DNA from: Calditrichota bacterium
GTDB lineage: Bacteria; Calditrichota; Calditrichia; Calditrichales; Calditrichaceae
Direction: 5' to 3'
DNA length: 64,000 bases
Assembly: GCA_013151275.1 (NCBI GenBank)
Contig: JAADIP010000092.1
Span: 37,924-101,923 of the forward strand
The position numbers were made by a program, and so were the translations under genes. Within the stretch, counting starts at the first letter, position 1. Each line of letters opens with the position of its first letter. The notes below the pieces were generated by a model. It had not been told where the DNA came from. It worked only from the letters and a program-made list of their open reading frames with translations, and did not search any database. Shown piece by piece: positions 49,806-60,115 of this stretch.

Positions 49806-52176
49806 GATCTCCCCCGTCCGGTATCAATTGTAAAACGTAACGAGCGCGTTTTTTAACTTTTTCCGGCGAAAGGGGAACGTTCCAGCGTTTGCCCTCCTTC
49901 CACCAATCAAAAAAATTAAAGAAAAACGGACTTGCCGGATTGCCGGAAATTCCGCTCGGCAACACAAACGTCGCCCCGTCCGGATCGGCAAAATCGATGA
50001 CAAACCGCCAGCTCGGACCGACGATGGAGCGGAAATAACCGGGACGTTTTTTATTCTCCCAAAAAAACGACGAATTTAACGAGCCGGGCGTTCCTCCCCA
50101 GGGAAAGGGTCCTTTCTTTAATCCGAGCAACGAAGAAAGAATCGGAACTTTTGAAAAGGGGTGCGCTATGGTCAAAGTCTGGAAATCGCCCCACGGTCTG
50201 TTTTTCCAGAAAGCGACGGCTTGCCTAAGCGCTTTGTCGGCGATTTCTTCCCGTGTTTCCCTGCGGTTTTCGGTATTGATATCATCGAACCAGAAATCGG
50301 GTCCGCTTTTAAAAATACGCTCGATTTTAACATAGTCAATGCGATCAGACAGTTTCCCCAATTCGTCATCAAACGTCAAATGGCGTAAACGCGTGAGGAA
50401 CAAAACGATCAACGCCGTTTGTTTTGAAGCGGCGTCGGTTGAGCCGTCCCATTCCCGTAAAAGTTCAGCAGCTTTGGGATAGTTATTTTTTTCGAGCAGA
50501 TCGATTAAAACAGGCTGCCAGCGCTGAAGATAGCGATCCACCCGATCCGTCTGGAAATTTTGCATATCGTTCACGCTGAATTTGGGTTTACCCGCCAGCA
50601 ACTCGCTGATGCGGATAATCCGATCGGCAAAGAATTTTCCGATCAGTGGATAGTTGAGATGCGCCTCATCCTGTTTGTTGTTGCAGGTTGCCAGCCATCC
50701 CCGCGAAGGATTGAAGCTGTAAGGAGTTTCGTCAAGCCTTCGAAAGCCTTTCCATTTAAGCGAATCGATCCAGCCGGGCACGGGCAATTTATTCACCGAA
50801 AGCGGACGAACGGGAATTGGAGTCCCCAATTGATAACCGATGTTGCCGCGCGCGTCGGCATAAATCCAATTGGCATCCAGGGCGCCGAATTGTGTTACCG
50901 CCCGGCGAAAATCGTTGAAGTTGTCAGCCCGCTGCGCGGTGAAATTGGCGTGTATCGCTTTCGCCAAATCCACATCGTAACCAGCCCAGTGCAGGGAGTA
51001 GTTGCTTTTCATGGAATCCGAGCTCCAGAAAACGGGTCCGTTTGTCGTTTGTTTGATTTTGAAAAGCAGCGGCTCTTTTTGTCCTTTAATGAATATGGGT
51101 TCTTCAATAATCTCAAACTTCCGCCAGCCCTCGGCGCTTAAATACATTGAACTGTCCCGCGGATTGGTTTTTTCGATAAAAATTTCATTCACATCAATGC
51201 CGCCCACCGTAAACGCCCAGGCTGCTTTGGAGTTGTGTCCCATTGCGACAAACGGCAGACCCGGCGAAGTAATCCCCAGAATACGCAGTTGAGGATTTTT
51301 AATATGTATTCCCACCAAGTACCAGAATTGAGGCAGTCTGCGGATTTCCAGATGGGGATCGCTGGCTAACATGGCGTGTCCGCTGAGGCTGTGTTTGGGG
51401 TCAACCGCCCAGGCGTTCGAAGAGTTCGCCATTCTAAAAGGAATAAACGAATCGCCGAAATATTCGTCATACAGCCATTTTGTTAAAGGCGGCTGTCTTT
51501 CCGTCTCCTGAGGTATTGTAAACGGCGCCCAGACGGGATAGGGCGGCGCTAAAGACTTTGCTTTCTCTTCGCCCAATTTGTCAAAAATTTTCAGAACCCA
51601 ATCGTCGGAGCTCATCAAAAAATTGGAAAACCAGGTCTGGAAGCTCAAAACGCTCAAAATGTCCGAAAGCGAATAGGGTTCAAAATCTTTACCGAGCATA
51701 AGATATTCAAAAGGAAGCGTTTTGCAATCGGAAACGTAGCGGTTGATTCCGTCAGCGTAAGCTTGCAGACGGTTGCGGTCTTCTTCCGTTAACCGATTCA
51801 AAAATTTTTGCGCCAGACGTTTGTGACCGACAAGACGCTGATGGCGATCCCAATTCAGAGTGAGGCTGCCGAACAATTCGCTGAGTTTACCCTGAGCCAA
51901 TCTTCTGGTTAAATCTATCTGAAAAAGACGATCGGCGGCATGGAGGTAACCCAAAGCAAAATAGGCGTCGTGTTCATTGTTCGCCATAATCTGCGGAACG
52001 CCCATGCTGTCGCGATAGACCGTAACTTTCTGCTTTAATCCCTTTAGCCCGATCTCTCCCTTTAAAGGCGGCAGCGAACGTTTAAGCATGGTGTAACCGT
52101 AAATCGAAAATCCCGCAATAATCAAAAGAAAAACCAAAACAACGCTTCCGCCGATTTTAATGATTTTTGTTTTCAC
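49798..52176 (-). CDS. Penicillin acylase family N-terminal-nucleophile hydrolase
   Basis: 792 aa. An uncleaved membrane anchor or signal at about 7-30. Alpha-chain part with VTVYRDSMGVPQIMANNEHDAYFALGYLHAADRLFQIDL, then the autoprocessing site before Ser253 (NSSNAWAVDP), the nucleophile of the beta chain. Then LASDPHLEIRRLPQFWYLVGI, GLPFVAMGHNSKAAWAFTVGGIDV and a C-terminal region ending GPSWRFVIDFADPDG...ISGNPASPFF. Hydrolyses amide bonds of acylated compounds in the periplasm; homologues also act on acyl-homoserine lactones. The substrate is unknown here. Confidence 0.93.
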   Translation of the reverse strand: MKTKIIKIGGSVVLVFLLIIAGFSIYGYTMLKRSLPPLKGEIGLKGLKQKVTVYRDSMGVPQIMANNEHDAYFALGYLHAADRLFQIDLTRRLAQGKLSELFGSLTLNWDRHQRLVGHKRLAQKFLNRLTEEDRNRLQAYADGINRYVSDCKTLPFEYLMLGKDFEPYSLSDILSVLSFQTWFSNFLMSSDDWVLKIFDKLGEEKAKSLAPPYPVWAPFTIPQETERQPPLTKWLYDEYFGDSFIPFRMANSSNAWAVDPKHSLSGHAMLASDPHLEIRRLPQFWYLVGIHIKNPQLRILGITSPGLPFVAMGHNSKAAWAFTVGGIDVNEIFIEKTNPRDSSMYLSAEGWRKFEIIEEPIFIKGQKEPLLFKIKQTTNGPVFWSSDSMKSNYSLHWAGYDVDLAKAIHANFTAQRADNFNDFRRAVTQFGALDANWIYADARGNIGYQLGTPIPVRPLSVNKLPVPGWIDSLKWKGFRRLDETPYSFNPSRGWLATCNNKQDEAHLNYPLIGKFFADRIIRISELLAGKPKFSVNDMQNFQTDRVDRYLQRWQPVLIDLLEKNNYPKAAELLREWDGSTDAASKQTALIVLFLTRLRHLTFDDELGKLSDRIDYVKIERIFKSGPDFWFDDINTENRRETREEIADKALRQAVAFWKNRPWGDFQTLTIAHPFSKVPILSSLLGLKKGPFPWGGTPGSLNSSFFWENKKRPGYFRSIVGPSWRFVIDFADPDGATFVLPSGISGNPASPFFFNFFDWWKEGKRWNVPLSPEKVKKRARYVLQLIPDGGDHE

Positions 52177-52339
52177 AAGCAGGCTCCGTTTTTTTTATTT
52201 TTGATTACTAAATTTAGCGAAAATTTGAAATAAGAACGGATATTTTTTCAAAAAAGTGATTACACGAATTTTTTTTAAGAAAATAAATGATTAAATTTAA
52301 GCGCTAATAAAAAACTTAAAATTCATGCGGAGGTTACTG

Positions 52340-53530
52340 ATGTCACACCACAAAAAATATTCGGACGCCACAAAAAGCGTTCACGCCGGAATGATTGAAA
52401 ACGAACACCTTGCGGTTGTAACGCCCATTTATCAAACTTCCACCTTTAAATTCAGAAACGCCGATCACGGCGCCGCTCTTTTCGCCGGAAACGAGGAAGG
52501 CTTTATTTACACGCGGATGGGCAACCCCACCGTTAAAGGACTTGAAAACGCAGTCGCGGAACTGGAGGGCGGACACAAAGGATTAGCCTGCGCCAGCGGA
52601 ATGGCTGCCATTCACACGGTTTTCGGAGCTTACTTGAGTCAGGGCGATCATGTGGTTTGCTCGGAAGCGGTTTACGGACCGACCAACACTTTGCTTTCCG
52701 AAGTTTTCAGCCGTTTCGGAGTTAAAGCGAGCTTTGTGGACACCACGGATTTAAAAGCCGTCGAAAACGCCGTCCGTCCCGAAACAAAAATGATTTACGT
52801 GGAAACGCCCGGCAATCCCACCCTTTGCGTTACCGATCTTGCCGGCGCGGCAAAAATCGCCCGTGACAATCGCGCCCTATTTGTTGTTGATAACACCTTT
52901 GCCAGTCCCATTTTGCAAAAGCCCTTTCTTTTCGGCGCCGATATCATTGTGCACAGCATGACCAAGTTTTTGAACGGTCACGCCGATGTTGTGGGCGGAA
53001 TGATTGTGGTTAAAAACGAAGAACAGTTTAAACGTCTTCGCAGGACGCTTAATCTTTTCGGCGGAGTGCTGGATCCCATGAACGCCTTTCTGGTGCACCG
53101 GGGAATAAAATCGCTTTCCATGCGCATGGAAAAACACTGTCAGAACGCGCAAAAGATCGCCGAGTTTCTGGAAAAGCATCCAAAAGTGGAACATGTCGCT
53201 TACCCGGGATTGCCCTCGCATCCGCAGCATGAACTGGCAAAAAAACAGATGAGCGGATTCGGCGGAATGATCAGTTTTGAAGTAAAAGGCGGATTAGAAG
53301 GCGGCAAAGTTTTGATGGATAATGTTCAACTGTGCAATTTAGCCGTGAGTCTGGGCGGCGTCGAAACATTGATTCAGCATCCCGCGTCAATGACCCACGC
53401 CATTATGCCTAAAGAGATACGTTTAAAAGCCCATATTACCGACGGTCTGGTGCGGCTTTCCGTGGGAGTGGAAAACGCGGACGAATTGATCGAAGATCTG
53501 GATCAGGCTTTAAATAAGATTTCCGTTTGA
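52340..53530 (+). CDS. Trans-sulfuration PLP enzyme (cystathionine gamma-synthase / methionine gamma-lyase family)
   Basis: 396 aa from the ATG at 52340, with GGAGG 7 bases upstream; the ATG at 52325 would put that site inside the gene. Motifs: TPIYQTSTFKF, YTRMGNPTVKGLENAVAELEGG, ASGMAAIHT, the catalytic Lys209 in HSMTKFLNGHADVVGG, DNTFASP, SLGGVETLIQHPASMTH and RLSVGVENADELIEDL. The family members are hard to tell apart by sequence reading; the features fit a gamma-lyase or a gamma-synthase. It is followed by a terminator and is a single-gene unit. Confidence 0.9.
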   Translation: MSHHKKYSDATKSVHAGMIENEHLAVVTPIYQTSTFKFRNADHGAALFAGNEEGFIYTRMGNPTVKGLENAVAELEGGHKGLACASGMAAIHTVFGAYLSQGDHVVCSEAVYGPTNTLLSEVFSRFGVKASFVDTTDLKAVENAVRPETKMIYVETPGNPTLCVTDLAGAAKIARDNRALFVVDNTFASPILQKPFLFGADIIVHSMTKFLNGHADVVGGMIVVKNEEQFKRLRRTLNLFGGVLDPMNAFLVHRGIKSLSMRMEKHCQNAQKIAEFLEKHPKVEHVAYPGLPSHPQHELAKKQMSGFGGMISFEVKGGLEGGKVLMDNVQLCNLAVSLGGVETLIQHPASMTHAIMPKEIRLKAHITDGLVRLSVGVENADELIEDLDQALNKISV

Positions 53531-53539
53531 TCAGTTTCA

Positions 53540-53575
53540 AAGGCTCTGAAAGATAGATTCTTCAGAGCCTTTTTT
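53540..53575 (+). terminator. Intrinsic terminator of the PLP enzyme gene
   Basis: AAGGCTCTGAA and TTCAGAGCCTT pair around a short loop and are followed by a T-run, 10 bases after the stop at 53530. Confidence 0.88.
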
Positions 53576-53668
53576 AATTAAATGTTCAGGTAAATAAAAT
53601 ATTGATTTCCGATTAAAAATTTATAAACTTTGTTTGTAAGCCAGTTTATCTATCGGAGAAAATTAAAT

Positions 53669-53965
53669 TTGACCAGAGAAACCGTTTTAGAATTTTTAAA
53701 AAAACAGTATCCTTATCTCAGAAAAAATTTCCATGTCTTACGAATAGGATTAATCGGTTCATTTGCACGAAATGAACAGAACGATGCAAGCGATATCGAT
53801 TTACTTGTTGAATTTGAGCCGGGCACTGAAAACATATACGACATAAAAATAGAACTAAAAAACTACTTAAAGGCGCATTTTCACAGAGAGATAGATATTT
53901 GTAGGGAAAAATATTTAAAGCATTATGTAAAAGATTATCTTCTGAGAGAAGTTATCTATGTTTAA
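53669..53965 (+). CDS. MntA-like nucleotidyltransferase domain protein
   Basis: 98 aa from the TTG at 53669, which has GGAG 9 bases upstream; the upstream frame to 53630 has no start signal of its own. The motif IGLIGSFARNEQNDASDIDLLVEFEPG is the GSFARxExxxxSDIDLLVxF minimal nucleotidyltransferase signature, with catalytic Asp pair DID. Such proteins are usually MntA antitoxins that AMPylate a HepT RNase toxin encoded next to them. No HepT/DUF86 gene is present on either side, so this is an orphan or a relic. Confidence 0.88.
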   Translation: MTRETVLEFLKKQYPYLRKNFHVLRIGLIGSFARNEQNDASDIDLLVEFEPGTENIYDIKIELKNYLKAHFHREIDICREKYLKHYVKDYLLREVIYV

Positions 53966-53966
53966 T

Positions 53967-54008
53967 AAAAACCGGCTCTCCCGCATTCAGGGAGAGCCGG
54001 TTTGTTTT
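53967..54008. terminator. Bidirectional terminator between convergent genes
   Basis: AAAACCGGCTCTCCC and GGGAGAGCCGGTTT form a 13-bp G/C-rich stem with a 7-base loop. A-run on the left and TTTGTTTT on the right allow it to end the MntA-like gene and the Tricorn-like gene alike. Confidence 0.88.
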
Positions 54009-54009
54009 A

Positions 54010-57000
54010 TTATTGACTCTTCGGAAAGGGTTCGTGTTTGGGCCACGGACGCGGGTCTTTTTTAATCTTCTCCATTAAAACTTCCACCGCTTTCATCAGT
54101 TGGGCGTCATAGCCTTTTGTAGCCTTTTGACATTTGAACCGGATCGTTGTCAATTTCAATATCCGGAGCAACGCCTTCGTTTTCGACCACCCATTTTCCC
54201 TGGGGATTGTAAACGCGGTAATCCGGCGTGGACATTCCGCCGCCGTCAATCAACGGCACCCACATGGAAACGCCGACCAGACCGCCCCAGGTACGCGTAC
54301 CGATCACCTCGCCCATGCCTTTTTCTCTGAACAGGTAAGGCAACTCGTCTCCGCCCGAGCCAGCCTGACGATTGGTGAGGCACACCAGATGCGCATTATT
54401 ACCCATCCAGGGCGAAAAATAATCGTGCGAGTAACGACGGGTCCAATAGGTCAAAGGCTTTTTATTCAACCGCTGCAAAAAGATATCCGGATCCAGTCCG
54501 CCGCCGTTGTAACGCCCGTCCACAATCAATCCTTTTTTACGGGTTTGCGAGTAGTAATATTCAGGGAAAATACGAGCCGAGCCCGTGTAGGTATCCGGCA
54601 AATGCAAATAGCCGATAAGACCGTTGGAAGCCTTTTCCACGACAAGGCGGTTATGTTCCACCCAATCCAGATAGCGCAGCCTGTACTCGTTGCCCACCGG
54701 TTTTACCACAATTGTTCGGGCGCCTTTGAGAGTCGGTCGATCGTTTACGACCAAAGTTACCTGTTTGTTTGCCAGATCGACAAAATAAGAGTAAATGTTT
54801 TTGTCCGCGGTAACCTTTTGATTATTAACCTTTAAAAGATAATCGCCTTCTTTAACGTCCTTACCCGGTCCAAACAGAGGCGGAACCATGGTCTTTGCCC
54901 AATCCGGCACGCGATAAATCTTTTTAAAACGATAGAGATTGTTTTTGGAATCGATCTCATAATCGGCTCCGAGTAATCCGATATTAACCCTTTTTGCTTT
55001 TCGTTGAATATCGCCGCCGAAAACATAAGTATGGGAGGTGCTGAGCTCTCCGATCAATTCTCCGATCACAAACCGGACATCCTGACGGGAAACGGAGCGT
55101 TTTAACATGGGGTCGTACTTATCGAAAATCGCCCGCCAGTTTAAGCCGTGCATGCCCGGCTCGTAGTAAAAATCGCGTTCCATGCGCCAGGCTTCGCGGA
55201 AAATCTGCCGCCATTCCGCCATGGGATCGTAGCGCATCTTCAGATCGGCTAAATCGAGCAAATCGCCCTTGGCTTCTTTGGCTGACGATTCAACCAGCCC
55301 GACCTTTTTCCCTTTGCGAAAAACAATGGTCGAGCCGTCGCCGGAAAGCCGGTATTCATCGACCCCTTTTATCACCAACCGCTCTTTTCGCTCACCGAAA
55401 TCAAAGGCGTACAAATCCATGGGACCGACTTTTCGGAATTCAAAACGGTTAAAGTCGCCCTCGTCTTTATTAAGATAAAAAAGCGCTTTATCGTTTACCG
55501 CCAGATAACGGTAATTCCCGCGTTTTACGGGCAGGGCTTCGAGGCGCTGCTGCAATCCGTCGAAATCTATTTGAACCTTAACCTGATCTTTGCCGTTCTT
55601 TTTCTCTTTGTCGCCGGAGGATTCCTGCTCGTCGCTCTTTAAAGGAAGCAAGGGAGAACCGTCCCTGCGCAAGGTGTAGCTGTAAATTCCCGCCATTTTT
55701 TTGTAAACCATTTCCCATTCAAAATCGCCGTAGGTGGGTTCGAACCGCCGGTTGGAAATAAAGAACAGATGTTCGCCGTCGGCAGAAAAAACGGGATGAA
55801 AATCGTTAAACAAACCCTCGCTTACACAACGGGTTTTCTTTTCGTTCAGCGAATAAATGTAAATCTTATTCACCAGGGTCGAATCCATTTTGGAATAGGC
55901 GATAAACCGGCTGTCCGGCGACCATGAAAAATCGTAAATAGGCTTGACGTCTATGGAAACGTCAACGTTTTCAAATTTTGCTTTATCGATTTTAACCGAT
56001 TTTCGCTTTTCCAGATCGTAGTAATAAAGAGTCAGGGTTTGATCGGTAAAGGCTAATTTTTTGCTGTCCGGAGACCAGCGGATTGTGTGCCGGTAGCCGG
56101 ATGTGAAGTTCGTGAGTTTTTGCGGTTTGGTTTCCGCCAGGGGATCTATCAGGTACAACTGGTACTCGCCGTCGGCGTCGGAGAAATAGGCGATTTTTTT
56201 GCCGTCCGGAGACCAGACCGCGTCTTTGTCCCGCGCGCCTGAAGAATTGGTTAAATTACGAGTCGCGCCTTCTTTGGCGGGCACGGTAAATATTTCGCCG
56301 CGAGCCGTGAGAAGGGCGCGCTTTCCGTTGGGAGAAACGGCGATGTCCGTGACAAATTCATCCACTTTTTTAAGATAGGGTCGAAGCTCCGGCGCATCGC
56401 TGTGAATGGTTATTTCGATTTTATGCGGCTTGGGATTTTTCGTATCCAATAACCAGATATCGCCGCCCAATTCATAAACAATTTTATCTCCGCCCTCGCT
56501 CGGAAAACGGACGTCATAGTTTTTGTGATCGGTTATTTGCCGAATCTTTTTTGAAGCAGTATCGTAAGCGTAAATATTTAATACCCCGTCGCGGTCGGAA
56601 CTAAAGTAGATTTTTTCTCCGATCCACATGGGCAGACGATCGGTGCCCGGGAAGGTCGTTATTTTTTGATCGCGCATCTTTTCGAAATCAAAGATGTAAA
56701 TATCCTGCGAAGTGCCCCCTTTGTAACGCTTCCATGTCCGGAATTCGCGGGAAAGACGGTTGTAAGCGATTTTGGTGCCTGCGGAATTAAAGCTTCCCTG
56801 GGCGGCTTCGTGCATGATTAACGGTTCCAGACCGCTTCCGTCGGGATTGATCATAAAAAGACGGGAGAATCGCTGGTAACTCTTGCGGTAAGAACGAAAA
56901 ATGATCTTATTCTTTGTGGGATGCCATCCGACAACCAGATCGTAATCCGGATGAAAGGTCACCCGGGTAATATTCCCGCCGTACGTGTCCATTACGTACA

Positions 57001-57283
57001 CATCCGCATTTCCGTCATATTCTCCCGTGAAGGCGATCCATCGTCCGTCGGGCGAAAATTTGGGAAACACCTCTTCTCCGTCGTTCATTGTCAGGCGAAC
57101 GGCTTCTCCTCCGGTAACCGGAGCTTTCCAGATATCCTCTCCGGCGACAAATACGACCCAGTTTCCGTAAACATCGGGATAGTGCAGAAGCGGAGTGATC
57201 TCTTTAGCCTGCAGAGGGATGAAGAAGAGCCAGAGTAAAATCACTAAAAACTTTGAAGATGACTTCAACAGAGAATCTTTCAT
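54010..57283 (-). pseudogene. Tricorn-like S41 protease, frameshifted near the C-terminus
   Basis: The main frame (54107-57283) encodes 1058 aa: signal peptide, a beta-propeller of PD40/WD40-type units (GEEVFPKFSPDGRWIAFTGEYDG, KDAVWSPDGKKIAYFSDADG), a second propeller-like part, a C1-like helical region (DFYYEPGMHGLNW), a PDZ domain (VKEGDYLLKVNNQKVTAD), then S41 catalytic core (GLIVDGRYNGGGLDP, LTNRQAGSGGDELPYLF with the Ser nucleophile, TRTWGGLVGV, NEGVAPDIEID). It stops at SKGYKRL. The natural ending KGYDAQLMKAVEVLMEKIKKD...PFPKSQ lies in another frame down to 54010. A 10-bp tandem duplication (54110-54119, 54120-54129) causes the shift; without it the two join exactly. The core is complete, so the shortened product may still work. 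Peptide-degrading exported protease. Confidence 0.85.
54110..54129. repeat. Exact 10-bp tandem duplication
   Basis: TAGCCTTTTG occurs twice with no gap. One copy restores the Tricorn-like reading frame to its expected C-terminus, so the second copy is the lesion. Confidence 0.92.
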
Positions 57284-57785
57284 TATTGCTGCTCCTTTTG
57301 ATAGATTACACCATGATGAGAATAACTTTAAAAATACGTAAAATTTCCGATTTGGTTACAAAAAAATAATCATATTCAGGCGCTTATTTTTCCTGTAAGA
57401 TTTTCTTTCAATCAATTCCGATTAATCAGCAATCAATTATCTCAACAAATACCAATAAGATATCTCAAAATTTTCCTATTGCTGCACATCAGAACCGTTC
57501 TCTACAGTTTAATCTGCGAAATCAGCTTAATCTGCGGTCAAAATTTAAAAATAAACAAATCGTCCTACTTCTAAGCACTAAAAATCAAAAAAGACCTCAA
57601 TTAAATCTGCGAAATCAGCGTAATCGGGTTAATCAGCGGTCCCGAATGTTCACGACTTTGATCTTATTCTTAAAATTCTTTAAATTTTAAAACTTTGGAA
57701 AATTTACCGTAAAAAATTGTAACCAAAAAGTGTTTGCGGATTCTAATCGGCAAAGTTAAATCGGTTTTAATAATGAGGAAGCACG
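57284..57785. repeat. Intergenic gap E with AATCTGCGAAATCAGC repeats
   Basis: 502 A/T-rich bases between divergent genes, with no credible gene. The unit AATCTGCGAAATCAGC occurs at about 57511-57526 and again at about 57605-57620, each followed by a related half unit (TTAATCTGCGG, GTTAATCAGCGG). A relative (CGCGTAATCCGTGTTAATA) lies at about 30938. The modules of islands A to D are not seen here. GAGGAAG precedes queD. I looked for a preQ1-I riboswitch before queD and could not find one. Confidence 0.6.
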
Positions 57786-58151
57786 ATGTACAAATTAGCC
57801 ATAGAAACAATGATTTCAGCCTCTCATTTTTTGAGCGATTATCGCGGTCCCTGTCAACGAATTCACGGACACAACTGGAAAATTCAGGTGGAGATTACGG
57901 GCGACCAATTGAACAAAACGGGGATGGTTATCGATTTTAAGGATTTAAGCGACCTTACCTGGAGCGTGGTCGGCAAATACGACCATCAATCTCTGAATGA
58001 ACTTCCGCCGTTCGATCGGATGAATCCCACGGCAGAAAACATGGCGCGTTACTTTTTCAAGGAGATCGACAAAATTCTGCCTGCTGGAGTAAAGATGCGG
58101 GCGATTCGTCTTTGGGAAACCGATAAATACATGGTCGAATACACGGAATAA
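57786..58151 (+). CDS. queD: 6-carboxytetrahydropterin synthase QueD
   Basis: 121 aa. Zinc ligands H14 (SASHFL), H27 and H29 (IHGHNW) and catalytic C23 (GPCQRIHGHN) are in place, as is the DFKDLSDL segment and the C-terminal LWETDKYMVEY. It converts dihydroneopterin triphosphate to 6-carboxytetrahydropterin, the first committed step of 7-deazaguanine synthesis. First gene of the queDEFC operon; the next ATG is 3 bases after its stop. Confidence 0.95.
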   Translation: MYKLAIETMISASHFLSDYRGPCQRIHGHNWKIQVEITGDQLNKTGMVIDFKDLSDLTWSVVGKYDHQSLNELPPFDRMNPTAENMARYFFKEIDKILPAGVKMRAIRLWETDKYMVEYTE

Positions 58152-58154
58152 GCG

Positions 58155-58814
58155 ATGGACAAAAAAGCCGAAAACATCCTTAAAGTCAATGAGATTTTTT
58201 ACAGCATTCAGGGCGAATCGACTTACGCCGGACTTCCCTGCGTGTTTATTCGCTTGACCTACTGCAATTTACGCTGCGCTTACTGCGATACCGAATACGC
58301 TTTTTATGAAGGCGAGGATTTGACCTTTGATCAGATTCTGGATCGTGTTAAACAATTCGGCTGTAACTTAGTGGAAGTAACGGGCGGGGAACCGCTGGTT
58401 CAGAAAAACGCGCTTTTTTTAATGACCCTTTTGTGTGACGCCGGTTATGAAGTTTTGCTCGAAACCGGCGGACACATAGATATTAGCCGGGTGGACGCCC
58501 GCGTCAAGCGGATTATGGACATTAAATGTCCCTCCGGCGGAGAAGCGGACAAAACGCTCTTCTCAAATATCGAACACTTACGTAACAGCGATCAGGTTAA
58601 ATTTGTGATAGGCGATCGGCGGGATTTTGATTATGCGGCGGAAATTGTTCGAAAATACCGGTTAACCGAAAAATGCCCGGTTTTGTTTTCTCCGGTTTTC
58701 GGAAAGTTGGAAAACAAAACGCTTGCCGAATGGATTCTGGATGAGCGTTTACCGGTACGCATGCAGATTCAATTGCAGAAATACATCTGGGACGCGCAGC
58801 GCAGAGGCGTTTGA
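58155..58814 (+). CDS. queE: 7-carboxy-7-deazaguanine synthase QueE (radical SAM)
   Basis: 219 aa. The start [31 protein letters not shown] leads into the cluster motif [10 protein letters not shown] (C37, C41, C44), of the short CX3CX2C form. [10 protein letters not shown] and LETGGH are conserved SAM/substrate motifs, and [11 protein letters not shown] follows. It converts carboxytetrahydropterin to 7-carboxy-7-deazaguanine. Middle of the que operon, 37 bases before queF. Confidence 0.95.
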   Translation: MDKKAENILKVNEIFYSIQGESTYAGLPCVFIRLTYCNLRCAYCDTEYAFYEGEDLTFDQILDRVKQFGCNLVEVTGGEPLVQKNALFLMTLLCDAGYEVLLETGGHIDISRVDARVKRIMDIKCPSGGEADKTLFSNIEHLRNSDQVKFVIGDRRDFDYAAEIVRKYRLTEKCPVLFSPVFGKLENKTLAEWILDERLPVRMQIQLQKYIWDAQRRGV

Positions 58815-58851
58815 ATATTCTGAAAACAAAACAGATTTGGGAGACAACGAC

Positions 58852-59211
58852 ATGGCTCAATTGGAAGTTTTTGAGAACCAGTATCCGGATCGGGATTATT
58901 ACATTACGCACGTGAACGAAGAGTTTACCTCGGTTTGTCCCAAAACGGGGCTGCCGGACTTCGGCACGATTACGATCAATTACATTCCGGACAAGCTCTG
59001 TCTGGAGTTAAAAGCTCTTAAATATTATTTTCTGGAATTCCGGAATCAGGGAATATTTTACGAAGCGGTAATCAATAAAATTCTTGACGATTTGGTTGAA
59101 GTTTGCAAACCGCGCTACATGGAAGTTCGCGGCGAATTTACCACGCGCGGCGGGATGCACTCGACCGTTGTGGCGGTTTACGATCCCCGGCAGCGCGGAA
59201 AATTTAAATAA
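58852..59211 (+). CDS. queF: NADPH-dependent 7-cyano-7-deazaguanine reductase QueF
   Basis: 119 aa from the ATG at 58852 with GGGAG upstream; longer in-frame readings begin inside que[19 protein letters not shown] carries the nucleophile Cys29 and Asp36; [24 protein letters not shown] matches the NADPH and substrate helices. It is the short single-domain type. Reduces preQ0 to preQ1, so this organism makes queuosine precursors. Confidence 0.95.
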   Translation: MAQLEVFENQYPDRDYYITHVNEEFTSVCPKTGLPDFGTITINYIPDKLCLELKALKYYFLEFRNQGIFYEAVINKILDDLVEVCKPRYMEVRGEFTTRGGMHSTVVAVYDPRQRGKFK

Positions 59212-59231
59212 ACAACACACGGAGAAAAATC

Positions 59232-59918
59232 ATGCGCAAAGAAAAGGCGATTGTTCTCGTTTCGGGAGGGCTCGACAGTTGCGTAACGGCAGCCATCGCC
59301 GCCCGCGAATTCGAAACAGCCTTTTTGCATTTGAACTATGGGCAGCGGACCGAAAAACGGGAATTAAAAGCCTTTAACGACATCGCCGATTTTTACGGCG
59401 TTAAAGAACGGCTTGTCGTCGATGTGGGGCATTTAAAAAAAATCGGCGGATCGAGCCTTACCGACGAACAAATTGAAGTCAGCCGCGCCAACTTGACCGC
59501 AACGGAAATTCCCAGCAGTTACGTGCCTTTTCGGAACGCCAATATTTTGTCGATCGCCGCGAGCTGGGCTGAAGTCATCGGAGCGACCCGTCTGTTCATC
59601 GGCGCGGTTGAAGAAGATTCCTCCGGTTACCCCGACTGCAGAGAAGAGTTTTTTAAGGCTTTCAACAAAGTTATTGAATTGGGAACCAAGCCCGATACGC
59701 ACATTGAAATCGTTACCCCCATTATTCGTCTTAAAAAATGGCAGATTGTAAAAAAAGGAATTGACCTGGGCGCGCCTCTGGAAAAAACCTGGTCGTGCTA
59801 TCAGGCGGAAGATGAGGCGTGCGGAATTTGCGATAGCTGCGCTTTGCGGTTACGCGGGTTCCAAAAAGCCGGAGTAGAAGACCCGATTCCGTACAAAGCG
59901 CGTCCTAATTATTTGTAA
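59232..59918 (+). CDS. queC: 7-cyano-7-deazaguanine synthase QueC
   Basis: 228 aa. PP-loop SGGLDS (11-16), LNYGQRTEKRELKAF, YVPFRNANILSIAASWAEVIGA, and a zinc site at C189, C197, C200, C203 (SCY ... ACGICDSC). Uses ATP and ammonia to turn 7-carboxy-7-deazaguanine into preQ0. Completes the operon in the order D-E-F-C; only the GTP cyclohydrolase step (folE) is outside the window. Confidence 0.96.
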   Translation: MRKEKAIVLVSGGLDSCVTAAIAAREFETAFLHLNYGQRTEKRELKAFNDIADFYGVKERLVVDVGHLKKIGGSSLTDEQIEVSRANLTATEIPSSYVPFRNANILSIAASWAEVIGATRLFIGAVEEDSSGYPDCREEFFKAFNKVIELGTKPDTHIEIVTPIIRLKKWQIVKKGIDLGAPLEKTWSCYQAEDEACGICDSCALRLRGFQKAGVEDPIPYKARPNYL

Positions 59919-60115
59919 CGGAATTCTTTTTCATCTTTCGGTTCGCCTGTTTTTTCAGCGCCTTAGGAGTAGCGCGGTTAAGAGTCGGGCTTATAAAATT
60001 AATCCTGACTTTGAGTTAAGAGAAAAAAATAACTTTAACGGAGGGTAGAAATCGGGCTTTTGAGTTCTTATATTTAAAAGAAATGGTATTCATTACCCAA
60101 AAGGAGGAAGAATAC

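Noticed and set aside
57284..57785. preQ1 riboswitch before queD
   Set aside because: No GGTTC...CACCC / AAAAAACTA pattern could be found by eye; left as a check, not called.
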